Shown in pieces: positions 1-11,291 of a stretch of DNA of 64,000 nt. The notes beneath the pieces were generated by a model, which made no database searches, was not told where the DNA came from, and saw only the letters and a program-made list of their open reading frames with translations. Positions within the stretch are counted from its first letter, which is position 1, and each line of letters opens with the position of its first letter. The stretch is from the NCBI GenBank assembly GCA_013399305.1, contig VXAI01000018.1, positions 1,470,215-1,534,214 of the forward strand, written 5' to 3'. A program made the translations under genes and the position numbers. Origin of the DNA: Rostratula benghalensis (lineage: Eukaryota > Chordata > Aves > Charadriiformes > Rostratulidae).

Positions 1-1939
1 ATTTGTCAAACAGCCAGAGGTACAGTCATGCTCCGTCCGCAGCAGCACAGCGTGCAAGGTAAGGAGGCAGCAAAGGCTCGGGTACCACACTTTTCTTTCT
101 GAACTACGTAGAATTTACCTTTCCAAAGCAAATAAAGAAACGGTGCTGCACCAAAGCCCGCCCACCCACTGCCATTCCTTAGAACAGCAGAGCAGAGTGA
201 CACCGGTGACACCCGGGTTACGGACTCCACGGTGGCATTACTTACCCACAGGCACTGGGGAGAGGGGGAGAAACCAGAACCAAAATCACTTGAATCTTTT
301 GTTAGTTTCAGCCTCAAAACATTTGTTTGAAAATGTCTTGTGCTTGAGCAGGTCTGCAGGACGCAGCCAAGACTGAGAAAGGAGAAAATAGGAGGAGGAA
401 GAGGAGGAGGAGGAGGAGGAAGAGGAAGAGGATGCATTAAAAATGCAGACACCGAGCCCACAAGGCTGTGTCCTACCTCCCTTCACTCACACCTCTCTTG
501 TTAAAGCCACCGAGCTGGAGGATGGGAAGTGCAGGAAGGGGGGTGACCCTCTCACTGAAAATCAGGGTTTATCTTCCCCCCAAAGTTCTTCCCGTTCATC
601 CGCTTGGACGCTCTGTTCCCTGTGAGAAAGACAGCCCGAGGGGGAGCTCCCTCCCTGCAGTTTTCAAGGTGGCTGCAGACTGGGGTCACACAGGGCTACT
701 CCGAGAGCAGGGATGGCTTTTAAGCCCCATGGACCAACCAAGAAAAAGAAACGTTGCAGGCTAACGGGGTTTCTCAGGGGGGTCCGAGATCTGGACCCTG
801 TTTACTCTGGCAATACGCAGACACCCTCACCATTTCTATCACCCCTGTGGCCTTTCTAGCAGAGAGGGCTGGCCCAGGCAGAAGCTGCAGAGTGGGAGAT
901 CAACCCCAGCAGCACAAAGCATCTGCTGTGAGCCAGGCCCCTCAGCTGCAGTCCCCCCCAGGCTCCCAGGCCCAGCGCCGGGGCTGCCAGTGCTCCCCAC
1001 GACAGCCACTCTCTCGCTGGGGAAGAGAACCCAGCTGAGAAACGCTCGTTTGTGGCAAGCAAGGCATCCCTTGGAGGAGTCTCATCTCTGCTCAGGTGTT
1101 AGACACCCAGTTAGTCACTAGCTAAGGGGCTTCCTTCTCAGGATTTTGAACCAGCAGACAAATCCCTTCTTCGTTTGTGTGGTACTACAGGAAGTAGCAT
1201 CCAGCTCACACTTAAGAGCAGTAAGCAGCAGCACGCAAACAGGCTGAATTTAAGAGCGAAAGGGTTAAGCCACAGCACAGTCTGGAAGCCAGCAAGGCCG
1301 CCTGGAAAAGTTACTGCAGTCCACGACAAGGAATGTCAGAGAGAAGAGGAAAGCTGGACAGTCTGCCTGTGCCACTCCCCAGTTCCCTGCCTGTTTCACA
1401 CACTGAGCCCCGAACTGGAAAAGGCAGAGCAGGTCTGTCATCGAGAACTGGTTTTAGTGGAGCCAGGAGCAACAGACTGTTTAAGTGGCAGCGTGGAAAA
1501 GAAGTTTGAATTTTCAGCTGGCAATGGAGTTTCTGCATTTTGTCTCTGTTCTAAATGAAGACTTCTTGGGCCCTCATCCCACTGTCTGCGTTTGCATCTG
1601 GCTCCTACAAAAATAACAGGAGCTTGTTGCTAGGCCTCGAGGTTTGACCCTTCCCCACCCCAGACTCTGAGCCACTACCAACAGTCGTAACATGATCTGC
1701 ATGTGACACATGTGACAGTTTGAGAGCCAGCAAAAGAAGGATAAATATTCTTCATCATAATATAAATATGCTGTAGAAGATCTCAACAAGGGCAAAGTGC
1801 TTTTTTTTTTTCCTTAATTAAAACGAAAATAAAAACCTAAATATGGACTTTCTCAACCACAACAGAAGATTCAACTCTAAAACATCTGAACAGTCTAAAT
1901 GACACTTAAACTGACATTAAAGTGATCCAGGCAGAGTGC
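1..1939. other. intergenic DNA downstream of HAGH
   Basis: No coding exon was recognised on either strand. The open frames here are short, overlap one another and show no family motif. The part next to 1940 should be HAGH 3' untranslated sequence, but I found no AATAAA or ATTAAA on the minus strand between 1 and 1939, so the HAGH 3' end is not placed. A GGA-repeat tract (391-432) and a T11 run (1801-1811) are the only simple repeats seen. Confidence 0.6.
391..432. repeat. GGA/GAA polypurine microsatellite
   Basis: A 42-base tract made of GGA units with occasional GAA. The plus strand is pure purine until the final T, and the complement translates as a poly-serine run in one frame, which explains a spurious open frame there. 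Confidence 0.9.
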
Positions 1940-2039
1940 TCAGTCCTTCGGGACTCGGAAGTTGTCCTTCTCTTTCCTGATGGCCCCCATCGTTCGGACA
2001 GGGTCGGTCTCCCCAGCGTGCTGCTGAACAGTCTTCTCC
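1940..2039 (-). CDS. HAGH: HAGH coding exon 9 with stop
   Basis: It encodes the C-terminal helix region starting [18 protein letters not shown] and ending NFRVPKD, then TGA at 1942-1940. The end matches the usual family terminus closely. Acceptor CTGGCAG|GGAGAAG. Confidence 0.94.
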
Positions 2040-5000
2040 CTGCCAGGAGGGAACACCAGGGAGAGCAACTGCAGAGACTGCAAGATAAAAGTCTCATCTG
2101 TGAAGCCACTGCTGACAACCTGCCTCAAGGGGAAATATTGCACTTGAAGATCAAAGACTCAGGGCACAGGCTTTTCAGCTCCCCTGGTTTAAACACTCAT
2201 TGGCAAGAGGAAATTGCAAACACTCTTATGCCTTGAAGAGCATCTTTTGCTGCACACAGCTGCCAAATGCTGCTTGATGATGGAACCTAATCACCCAATG
2301 AAGCTGGTTCTCCTTTGAGTCAGGGTGTTCAGCACAGGCAGAGATGCTCACCACAATCCTGCAAACTCCACTGTAGCAAGCATCTCCCAGGAGAGCAAGT
2401 GTATTTAAAGGAGGGTCTTGAGGGCCTCAGAACAGGAATATGCAAGGCAGCTATGGCTCTTTTTCTGGAGACCTCCTCCTTCCCACATCCCCCCTCCAGA
2501 CACAAGGAGCATCCCCACACCCTCTCTCCTCCATACCTCACTCGCATGAAGGGGTTGTAGGTAAACTCTTCTGCAATGGTGGAGGGTATGGTGGGCTCAC
2601 CGCTGTCATACTTTGCCTGTAAGAAGAGAGATCTTTCTGCCTAAGGAGGCATGTTTTGGTGAATGAGAAATGTCCTGTATATTAACCACGTGGGGTTAGA
2701 GCTGCACCCAACTGCTCCTCAGGCCAGACCCTTCCCTAGTCCATACACGCAGACAGACAAGCACTGAGGTACACAAAGAGTGACTTGGGACAGAGCTGAG
2801 GCTTCCAGACAGACATGGACATCAACCTGTAATTATGCCAAGAAGTTTCCAGGGAGGGTCACATCTCCACCAGACAGCAAACCGTCCTCATACAAACCCT
2901 ATTCCCCAACACATCAATCCCAGGGTCATACAACATACTGCAGCTCCTGGCTCTTAACCCCCTTCCCTCAACCTCTCTTTCTCCCCTACATTGCTTCCCC
3001 TCCTCTAATGCCTCAGAGGCTCTGTCTCCATGAAAGCATCAAGTCTAGAGAAAGGATGAACCAGCTCACCTTGGCCCAAGCCAGCTTTTCCTGGATATTG
3101 ACATTATTGGGTTCAACGTGTCGAGCAAACTTGAGATTGTTGATCGTGTATTCGTGACCGCAGTAAACTTTCTAGGAAGAGAAAGGAAGAGTGACACAGG
3201 GTAACTCTGGAGTGCCAGATACCATCATCAATGTTATGGTACAGGAGGAACAACAGAGTCAATGCTCCAGGATACAGGACATTCTCCACTGGAGAAGTAC
3301 TACAAGTTATCAGCCAGTGCTACCTGCCAATTTAAGGGCAAGCCTGATGAAAGAGCTCAGGCATCCCAACTCCTTAGCCTCGGTTTTAATGAGCAGCCCC
3401 TACTCTTTCCCCACAAAGCTCAAGCAGATTTGGGGTAGGTATTTCCTTCCCAGAGGACTCCAGCTATTCAGCATCAAAGACAATTCCTGGTGTAATCATT
3501 CGTTCCTTCCAATACATGAGAAATTCTCTCTTTGAACAACAGTGTTCTTAGGAAGACAGCTTCTTTTATGTCAGCTTAAGGAAAGGAGAGGTTCATACCG
3601 TTTGGGGGTCCAAGCTGCCCAAAATCTCAATCAGCGCTCTGTACATTTCCTCCGGCGTTCCCTCGAAGAATTTCCCACAACCAGCCACGAACAGCGTGTC
3701 ACCTGCCAGGGAGGTGTGACACGGCATCAGGACCAGACAAGGCTCCTCACACCAAAGCATGAGCACAGGGTCCCCGAGGGCTCAGTCCTGCCATTGCTGT
3801 CCTCGCTGCAGCTCACCAGAAGGGAGAGGGAGAGCCAGGCTACACTTGCTGCCCCACGTGGGCTCAGCGATACATAAACCCATGCAGCAAATGCAGCTTC
3901 TAATGCAGGAACCCCCACAGCCTCACCAGGCAAACCACGCCAGCACTTCCCTGTCTGTGGGCAGTCTGCTGTCCCCTCTTGTCCCTTTCTAGAGTGGTTG
4001 AGGAACACTTGCTTTCCTCGCTGTGAAGCTGAACAAAAATGAGTCACCTCTGTGTTTTGTACCCAGTGTTCCCTAAAATCTTGCTTAAGCCGTTACTTCT
4101 TCATGCAGCAGCTGGTGTAAGCCCTGGAGAATGCCCATCAGGAGAGGGATGACATGGCAGCCTGGGGAGATTGGGCAGAGTCTGAGGGAAGGAGAACCCT
4201 ACTCTCTGAAACAGGATCTGGAACCTGGCTACCAGAGATGGAGCCCTTTCTCACTGCCCTATTGTCTCTCCTCGCAGTTTTGTTACAGACATGAGCACAA
4301 ACATATGGAAAAGCAACAAGTTTTGGAACCAGACACAGTTTTGCCTGAGACAGTAAACCAACAGCTCGCGTTTCAAGGAAGAAAATGCTAGATGTAGGAC
4401 TCATCCAGGGCTGACTCTTGATGTTGCTTGCAGGGTGTCCAGCAATGCTTTAGGAACCCAGAGAAGTTTCACCAGCTTCATCTATAACTACTACTTGGTA
4501 GCACTTGGTAAGGGGGTAAGATGTGGATGTTCACTGGCTGCACTGGCAGTAAGGGAAGGATGCACATCCAGAGTCAGGAGCACACAGGCAGAGGGGGAGC
4601 TTATTTCTTTGCAATACAGACTGCCGGCAAGGTAACCTCCCAACTCCTCACCTGTAAAAACAGCAGGTGGCTCGGAGCTATTTGGCTTAGTCACATAATA
4701 ACAGATGTGTCCAGAAGTGTGACACGGCGTACAGAGGCATTTCACATTAAGAGATCCCACCTGAGAAGAAGGCAGAAGACTAGAGCTTAAGCTACTGTTT
4801 GCTTGCATTTGTATGGTTAGAAAAGAATCGCAACTATTACATCGTCTAGTGGTCCTACAGGCAGACTCTCACATAAGCTGGGCAGTAAACATCAGCTCTG
4901 CTCCTGGGAGAGTCCAGCAAGAGAGTTTTATGGCAGGAACTTGGAAGGGAGCTCTTTCCTCCTAGCAGGTGTTGTGACAAAGAGAAATGCCAGATTCTTT

Positions 5001-8000
5001 CATTTACATGCAGAGAGACTCGGCGTCTGGTTGGCAGCGAGAGCAAACAGATCCAGAGCAACAAAAACCCCTAAACGAAGTTAATCAAGTGTAAAAAACT
5101 CCAAACCAAAATGAAGCCAAAGGGAAGAAGTGGATAACACTCACGAAAAGGGAAGGATTAAGCACATTCATGAGGCCAAGGGGATGTTTCCCCCACAGCC
5201 CTGATTTCCCATGTATTTCTGTACTCCCTTCTTTATTGCTGCCCTGCACTGAAGTGCTCCTCACACGAGCGGTGACAGTCACACCAGCCTGCACATTTCC
5301 CAGCAGTTCATGGCATCTGCCAGCTCGTCTGTAAACAAACAGGTAGGTTCTAACAAGTTTGGCTGGTTTAGCTCTGGAAAAGCAATGCAGGCAGCTGGCA
5401 CTGCTGGCCCACTTCCTCTCCACCCCCTATTCCAGCCTTCATTCAGAGAGGCCCACTGGTGGTGTTTGGTGCTAACTAGGCTGTGTCCTTTCACACATGG
5501 GTTCTGACCACCCCTGGTCAGCTGTCAAGGAGCACATGGATGCCCAGCAATGCAGGTGTCTGGGCCATGGCAATGCTCTCACCTACAATGTATCACCAGT
5601 CAAACACAACAGAGGAGTTACAGTTCACAGGGCTGGAAAAGGGTGAAAGATGTACTTAAACTATCAACTACATCCAAGAAATGTTAAAAGGTAAAAGAGT
5701 TGTGACCACAATATTAATTCAAGTTGGGTCACACTGGTCTGGATCTAAGGTTGTGACACAAACAGGAGATGCCCCCAGCCAAGTCCTGCAGCTCACTGCC
5801 TTTACCTTGATGGAAGTAAGGTGAGACACTTTCTGTGTCAGTGCTCCAACTCTGCTGTCTCCCCCATACACACGCAACCCCGTCTCCATCTTTACCAGCT
5901 TCTCATTTCCTCCAGCATGGTCCCTGGAAGGTCAGAAAAATGGATTTGGGTAGGGATGAAGGCAAATTTATCATAATTCATACTGCAACGGTAACTTCCA
6001 GGTGATCATTTGTGATCAACTATTACACAGAATCACAGACTATCAGGGATTGGAAGGGACCTTGGAAGATCATCTAGTCCAATCCCCCTGCTGGAGCAGG
6101 AACACCTAGATCAGGGTGTATTCTCCCAGTATCTAACACTGTCCTCATACGCCACATCCACACCAGTGGATATCATGTCTCCAGTAACCAGGGCAGTGAG
6201 AGAGGGGATCAACCCCCCAACAAGTTCATACCTAGCTAGAAAACACCAGCCTTAGGGGCTCACAGTCAACTCTCCAGTAACTATGGCAGAAAGAGATTGG
6301 GATAAGTGGGCTATGCACAATTCTGTGTTCCACCAGACACCGTGGAGCAGGCACACAGATGTCCACGCAGCTCAGCATTCCCTTGTGGTGCTGGTCTTGC
6401 CAGATCAGTGCTGGCTCTCCAGCCACACAGGTGGCTCCACTGTGACCCACAGGAGACATTACTCAGGTTCAGCACTGCAAAACATTCATCTTTACATCCC
6501 TGGCGGACTTAATCTGCAACACAGGTAATCTTCCACCAAGTGCTGACTAAGTAGCATACCTTACAGGCATGTCCTAGCTCCCCAGTGTGAGCATGCTCCC
6601 TCCCACGCTCCACAGCTACTTTCATACCCATTTATTTCACTGGCCACCTGGAAGAAGTCAGCATTTTGAAAGTTAAAGGCACTGACACGCAGAGCTTGAA
6701 GTTTAGACAGTGTATCTGATCACAGCAAGCCCGACAGAAAACTTCCTGAGCTCTGATCCTTCTTCTCAGACCTAAACTCCTGCTTAGAGAAGACCAACTT
6801 GATCCAAAAAAAGCACCAATTGTTGTATTTATGCAGAGGGAAGAGGATCCCCACTACAGCAGATAGTTACCAGTGATGATGGGTGGTCAGGACAGTGGTC
6901 AGCTTCACACCATGCTTTTTGACCGCATCCAAAACCTGCAGGCAGAGGGCACAGCAAGAGCATTACAACTCACATGAAATAACATTACAGCACCTGGCAT
7001 AACCTGGACACAACTGCTCTAAGGTTTGAAAGCACCACGCCAGCAATCCCACAGAGAGTTTTTCTGCACTACACCAAACTATGGACAAAAAGACAAAATC
7101 AGGTCAATAACCCTTGAAGTCAGGGACAAGCCTCACGAGCTCAGAAACGCAGAAGACTCTTCACAGAAGAGTCTGTGAAACCCTGCCTGTACCTATGCAT
7201 GGCCAGTATTTCCTGCCTTTCCTCCACACCTGAGTCAGCACATGACTAACTCTGTCGTGGATGTGGCAACCTGGAAGGATCTCCCAGGCCCACAGCAGTG
7301 AGCACCCAGCTCAGAAGAGCGAGGGACAGCATTACCTTCTGGGGCTGCACCGGATCAACTATTGCAGCCTCCTTCGTTTCCTCATCGATGAGGAGGTACA
7401 TGTAGTTGTCTGTGAGGGCTGGGAGTAATTCCACCTTCATGTCGGCTTGTGTGACCGTCTTCGACTTCCTCTGCTCGTGTTCTGTGTGCAGGAAGACAGC
7501 CCGAAGCTGCACTGGACCTGGGGAGCCCAAAACAGTCAAACCACAGGTTAGCCCAAGGAGGGGAACAAGTGGGACAGAGCACAGCAGGTCCCCCAGCACA
7601 CAGCCCAAGAGGAAGGGTATGGACAGCCCAACCCACCTCCTTCAGAGGAAGAGGAGAGAGGCCACCACAAAGCCTTAGTGCATGGCTGTGTCACCTGGTG
7701 CCCCACAGCATGGCAGGCTCTTGGTGTCCTTCAGCTGCACCAAAGAGGGACAAGTTACTTTGCTGCTGGAGATGCGCTCATGCAGGGAAAGAGCTGTACC
7801 TTGACTGGAGAGAAGATTTCAGGGGGCAGGAAAGCAGAACGGATAGGGAACAGCTGGACAAAGGTCAGTATGGGACAGTGACTTTGCAAAAAAAGCACAG
7901 AAGGCCATGTTACAGCCAAAAGACAAAAAAAGGAGGGGGGGGGGAGGGAAGGAGAAATACAGAAATACATACATTGCTACAACAGAAATATCTGGTTTGT

Positions 8001-11000
8001 TACTTGGGGAAATCCTATCCTGCATGGAGAGAAGACAGGCTCTCTGCGTGGAAGGCATGGCTCCCTGCCTGGCCAGGTACCAGGCATGCACTGCAGGCGG
8101 GTCTCTTGCTAATGGGCTACCTTGATGCAACAGTGATGCTTCCCTGTTTGCTTTTGGTTCAATGTTTAATCAGATCCAAGAAGCAAATCTAATTTCACGT
8201 GCAAATAACTTGGGCTCCACTGTTCAACTCACACATACACAGCTCTTAAAGAAGCAACCAAACCCTAAGAGGCTGAAGAGAAACAAAGGGACAAAGTCTA
8301 CAAAGGCCCCCCCATGGCTGGGGCCCTGCAACATAGCCCTGGGTCATATACATGGAGGGAAAGACCTCTCAAGTGTCTGCAAGTTGGAAATCAGTTGTCT
8401 TAATGCCCAAGGCCCTCACACACCAGTAAAGACGACTGTGTTGGTCTGAAGTTGGTGGCTCAGTCACTGTTTCATTTTGCACCACAGACTCTCTCCCTAA
8501 GGCTCCCAATGCTCTGTGCTTGGTCACCTCCACCAGTGCCAAAGGGAGGAGTCACCAGGCTCCTAATCAACCTGCTCCACTCTCCAAAAACAGGTCAGTC
8601 CTGCCCACCCCTGATAAGAGCCTGCTTTGGGGAGAAGAGGCCCCCAAGACCTGGAGCTGCAGGGGGGCTGTCCATGTTGGCCACAGCCCCACAGAACCAA
8701 CAAGGCCCCACAACCAAGATCCAAGTTCTGACAGGGGCATGGCATCGCTGCAAACCCAGCCCCAGGACAGTGGGAGCTCTAAGGCCCCTCTGCTACAACT
8801 GTCCTGCAGAGGACTTTTTCCCTTCTATCTCCACCATCTCACTTTAAGAGGGAAGGGAGATGGTAGGAAAATTAAACACACGGCTGCAAAGAAAAACCCA
8901 AGGCACGACAGTGTAGCCATGCGTATTGGGTATGTGATGGTGAAGGCATGCAGTACAGAGGAAAGCATCCATACCTGCTGAGTGTTCCTCTGGAACAGAA
9001 GAGTCCTTTCAAAAAAAAAAAAAAGAACAAAACACAACAAAAAAAAAATCCCTTACTATTCCTTGATAAGAAAAAACAAAACACCAAAATAAAACTCAAA
9101 AAAAACCCCAGTTGCTCTTTAACTGCTCCTTAGCATAAAGCACTTTTTGGATGCTCTCAGTCACGAGAGCTATATATACTGCATGTTTGTTAGCATGCCA
9201 GACACTAACTAGGAAAAAAGATCCCAAAACCAAACAAAAGAAAACACAACCTTAACTTCAAGTCAAAGGAATTATTCACATACTTAAAATGCTTTCTTCC
9301 TATGAACCATTTCTAACCTTGGCCATGATCCCAAAGCCTCTTTGCATGTTTAATTCACAGTTCTTGCAAAACAAACAAACAAGCTACACCACATAAGGAA
9401 ACATTTTCCAAAAATGTAATTTAAACAAAGGCATGAGAAAACATCCACTAAGTACGAAACTAATTCTGAATTCCCATCTGCAGCTCAGCAGCACCTTTCC
9501 AGCCTGCCCACTTGGCAAGGAGACCAGAAGTGCTCTCACGCACACCTAGCCCTGCTTGTGCAAAAAGGACATTCTCAGAGCTAACTTTGCTCACAGGAGC
9601 TCCCCAAGCCATACATAACCCCTTGTCCTGGGCCAGGACTGACAGACATCATTTCAGGATCGCTGTAACGCACCCGCGTCTGCTCCAAAATGCCCAACAA
9701 TTTCATTTTCACTAAGTTTTGTTTCATTTCCCTCCTGACTTCATGCCTGAAGCAGGGAGGACTAGGGAGAGCAGAACACCAGCAGCTTTCAAATCACACG
9801 CCTTAGCTTTCTGGAACAGTTCATTAGTGCAGCCTGAGTCACCAAAAGGAAAGGGTTTGCAGGTAGGAAGTGTTAAGGTTATTACATAAACGCATACGTG
9901 CTGGAGACTGGAGGCAAGCAAGCAGCAGCATAATGTAAAAAGTAGGTTCCCTCAGAAAAATAGGTGCTTCATACATTTCCTCTTTAGCATTTTGTTTTAC
10001 TCTACAAAAAAAAAAAAAAAAAAGTGGAAAATTCCTGTTTCAAACATGCCTGTCCCTCAAAAACACCTGCATGTACATACCCAGAGGAACACCCCTGCTT
10101 TGCCTCGTAAGACAAAACACTACATTTGCACTTTATGTACTCTGCACACAGGTATTTTTTTGGATACCAAAGAGTTTGTGGCTCCACACAATACCAAGCC
10201 AGTTGGTCCACAAAACGTAGGGCAACTCCCACTCCTACTCGACTTGCCCACCTGACACACACTGCCAGTATCACAGCTGGATCCAGCCAGTGTGGGCAGG
10301 ACACAACCCACTGGTGGAAGGCACAGCACCCACCCTGACACCCCAGGAGCTGGTTGTAACTGGGTTTGACATGGTTGTTCCCAGAATAACATCGGGGTTT
10401 CCAAGTCTGGCAGTTAGCTCCAGTGGAGTCTCAGTTGCTAAGACCAGGTCTTAGAATTAGAGTGAGGTCTCTGGCAAGACTTCCCAGAAATGCTGTGAAG
10501 CTAAAACCACAGGAGACACTTTCAGAATTTAGGCCCTAATTTTAAATGCAGAGCTTACACAGTTTTGGTTTGGAATATTTCTTTTTTTGTTTACCTTACC
10601 AATATGGTCTGTCATCCATCAAATCCAATTTAAATGCCAGCCTTAGACCCCCAAGCCCTCCTTCCATAGCAATAACCAGCATTTTGGCAGCCCAGAAACT
10701 CCCCTGGAGCCTCCCAGATGGGTTACCGATGCGAAAAGCCACTGACAGAGCCAGGCTGCAGCTGAGCAGACACTGACCTACTTGGGGCTGTGAGTCAGCT
10801 TAAAAAACCCGGCGCAGCCCTGAACCGGGAAACGAGAAGAGAAAAACCACCATCAAACTTCCGAGCCGCCGGCGGGGCTGGACCCCGCCGCCAGCCCCAC
10901 GGCCGGGTGCCTGCGACCGCCCGGGTCCCTGCGGGTCTGGGGTCCTGCACGCCCCCCATCCCCAGGTCTCTGCTGCACAGGGGGCATCGCACGCCGCCCC

Positions 11001-11291
11001 CCGGCCCGGTTCCGGCCGCAAGGGGGTCACTGCGCAGCTCCCAGCCCCGCTGCGAGGGGACATCCCCATGGCGTCTCACTCCACGGCCCCGCTGCCCAGG
11101 GACGCGGCCCGGCCCCCCGCGCCCCAAACCGGCAGCAGAGGAGCCGCTGCCCAACCCCGCCGGTCCCTCCGGGGTGCAGCCCCGGCGGCGGACGAGCCGC
11201 GCCGCCCGCCCCACGTACCAGCTCGGAGCAGGGCCCCAGCTCCTAAGGCGGCCAGGGCGGTGCCGAGGCCCCGCCAGCCCCCGCCGAGCAT
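1940..11291 (-). CDS. HAGH: hydroxyacylglutathione hydrolase (glyoxalase II), complete
   Basis: HAGH hydrolyses S-D-lactoylglutathione to D-lactate and glutathione, the second step of methylglyoxal detoxification, in mitochondria and cytosol. Nine coding exons on the minus strand: 11219-11291, 7336-7517, 6871-6935, 5806-5923, 4652-4760, 3599-3702, 3070-3171, 2537-2616, 1940-2039. All introns are GT-AG and the lengths total 933 bases, giving 310 residues plus TGA; the human protein is 308. The binuclear metal site of the metallo-beta-lactamase fold is complete: H104, H106, D108, H109, H160, D184 and H223. The start has A at -3 and precedes a short arginine/alanine-rich leader fit for mitochondrial import. 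M51 begins the conserved [15 protein letters not shown] block and would give a 260-residue cytosolic form. It is divergent to FAHD1. Identity is near certain; individual boundaries were placed by hand. Confidence 0.96.
2537..2616 (-). CDS. HAGH: HAGH coding exon 8
   Basis: An 80-base exon starting [18 protein letters not shown] and ending in the conserved NPFMRV. The last Arg codon is split with exon 9. Acceptor CTTACAG|GCAAAG, donor GAG|GTATGG. Confidence 0.92.
3070..3171 (-). CDS. HAGH: HAGH coding exon 7
   Basis: It encodes residues 218-251, starting [20 protein letters not shown] and ending EKLAWAK. H223 in CGHEYT is the last metal ligand. Acceptor TTCCTAG|AAAGTT, donor AAG|GTGAGC. Confidence 0.93.
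3599..3702 (-). CDS. HAGH: HAGH coding exon 6
   Basis: It encodes G183-T217, starting [21 protein letters not shown]184 is the aspartate expected to bridge the two metals, and the GCGKFFEG segment lies at the glutathione-binding surface in the family. Acceptor CTGGCAG|GTGACA, donor ACG|GTATGA. Confidence 0.93.
4652..4760 (-). CDS. HAGH: HAGH coding exon 5
   Basis: It encodes V147-T182 plus one base. The peptide contains [16 protein letters not shown], where H160 is a metal ligand, and ends EPPAVFT. Acceptor TTCTCAG|GTGGGA, donor ACAG|GTGAGG. Confidence 0.93.
5806..5923 (-). CDS. HAGH: HAGH coding exon 4
   Basis: It encodes the end of W107 through K146, starting [15 protein letters not shown] and ending LTSIK. 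It supplies metal ligands D108 and H109. Acceptor CTTCCAG|GGACC, donor AAG|GTAAAG. Confidence 0.92.
6024..6122 (-). mobile_element. CR1 LINE 3'-end fragment
   Basis: The plus strand reads ACACAGAATCACAGACTATC, then GGGATTGGAAGGGACCTTGG and a segment ending near AACACCTAGATCAGGG. This is the reverse complement of the avian CR1 3' end, which terminates in ATTCTGTG-like units, so the element points to the minus strand. It sits in the HAGH intron between exons 3 and 4 and closely resembles the copy at 24198. It is a 5'-truncated dead copy. Confidence 0.85.
6871..6935 (-). CDS. HAGH: HAGH coding exon 3
   Basis: A 65-base exon for residues 86 to the first two bases of W107. It carries H104 and H106 of the zinc motif THHHWDH; the intron then splits the W codon, and D108/H109 lie in exon 4. 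Acceptor CTGCAG|GTTTTGG, donor ACTG|GTAACT. Confidence 0.92.
6936..7335. other. HAGH intron 2
   Basis: A 400-base intron without recognisable coding or repeat content. Confidence 0.7.
7336..7517 (-). CDS. HAGH: HAGH coding exon 2
   Basis: It encodes residues 25-85, from [16 protein letters not shown] to the conserved IVDPVQPQK. It holds M51, the probable start of the cytosolic form. Acceptor CTCCCCAG|GTCCAG, donor AAG|GTAATG. Confidence 0.92.
9009..9112. repeat. A-rich low-complexity tract
   Basis: A runs interrupted by single C, G or T, of the form AAAAGAACAAAACACAAC. There is no target-site duplication or LINE body beside it, so it is called low complexity rather than a retroposon tail. 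Confidence 0.7.
10006..10023. repeat. A18 homopolymer
   Basis: Eighteen consecutive A after CTAC, in HAGH intron 1. Confidence 0.85.

Larger units (their letters stand above)
2040..6870. other. HAGH introns 3 to 8
   Basis: Introns lie at 2040-2536, 2617-3069, 3172-3598, 3703-4651, 4761-5805 and 5924-6870. Apart from the CR1 fragment at 6024-6122 I see no other gene, repeat family or RNA in them. Confidence 0.7.
7518..11218. other. HAGH intron 1
   Basis: This 3.7-kb intron separates the leader exon from the catalytic exons. It holds a G10 run (7935-7944), an A-rich low-complexity block (9009-9112) and an A18 run (10006-10023). From about 10860 it enters the CpG island. The long plus-strand open frames at 7569-8192 and 10790-11905 have no family match and are taken as chance frames. 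Confidence 0.65.

Noticed and set aside
7569..8192. 207-codon plus-strand open frame
   Set aside because: Lies in HAGH intron 1, crosses a G10 run, and shows no recognisable motif or family resemblance.
9009..10023. A-rich tracts as poly(A) tails of retroposed genes
   Set aside because: No gene body, target duplication or LINE sequence precedes them.
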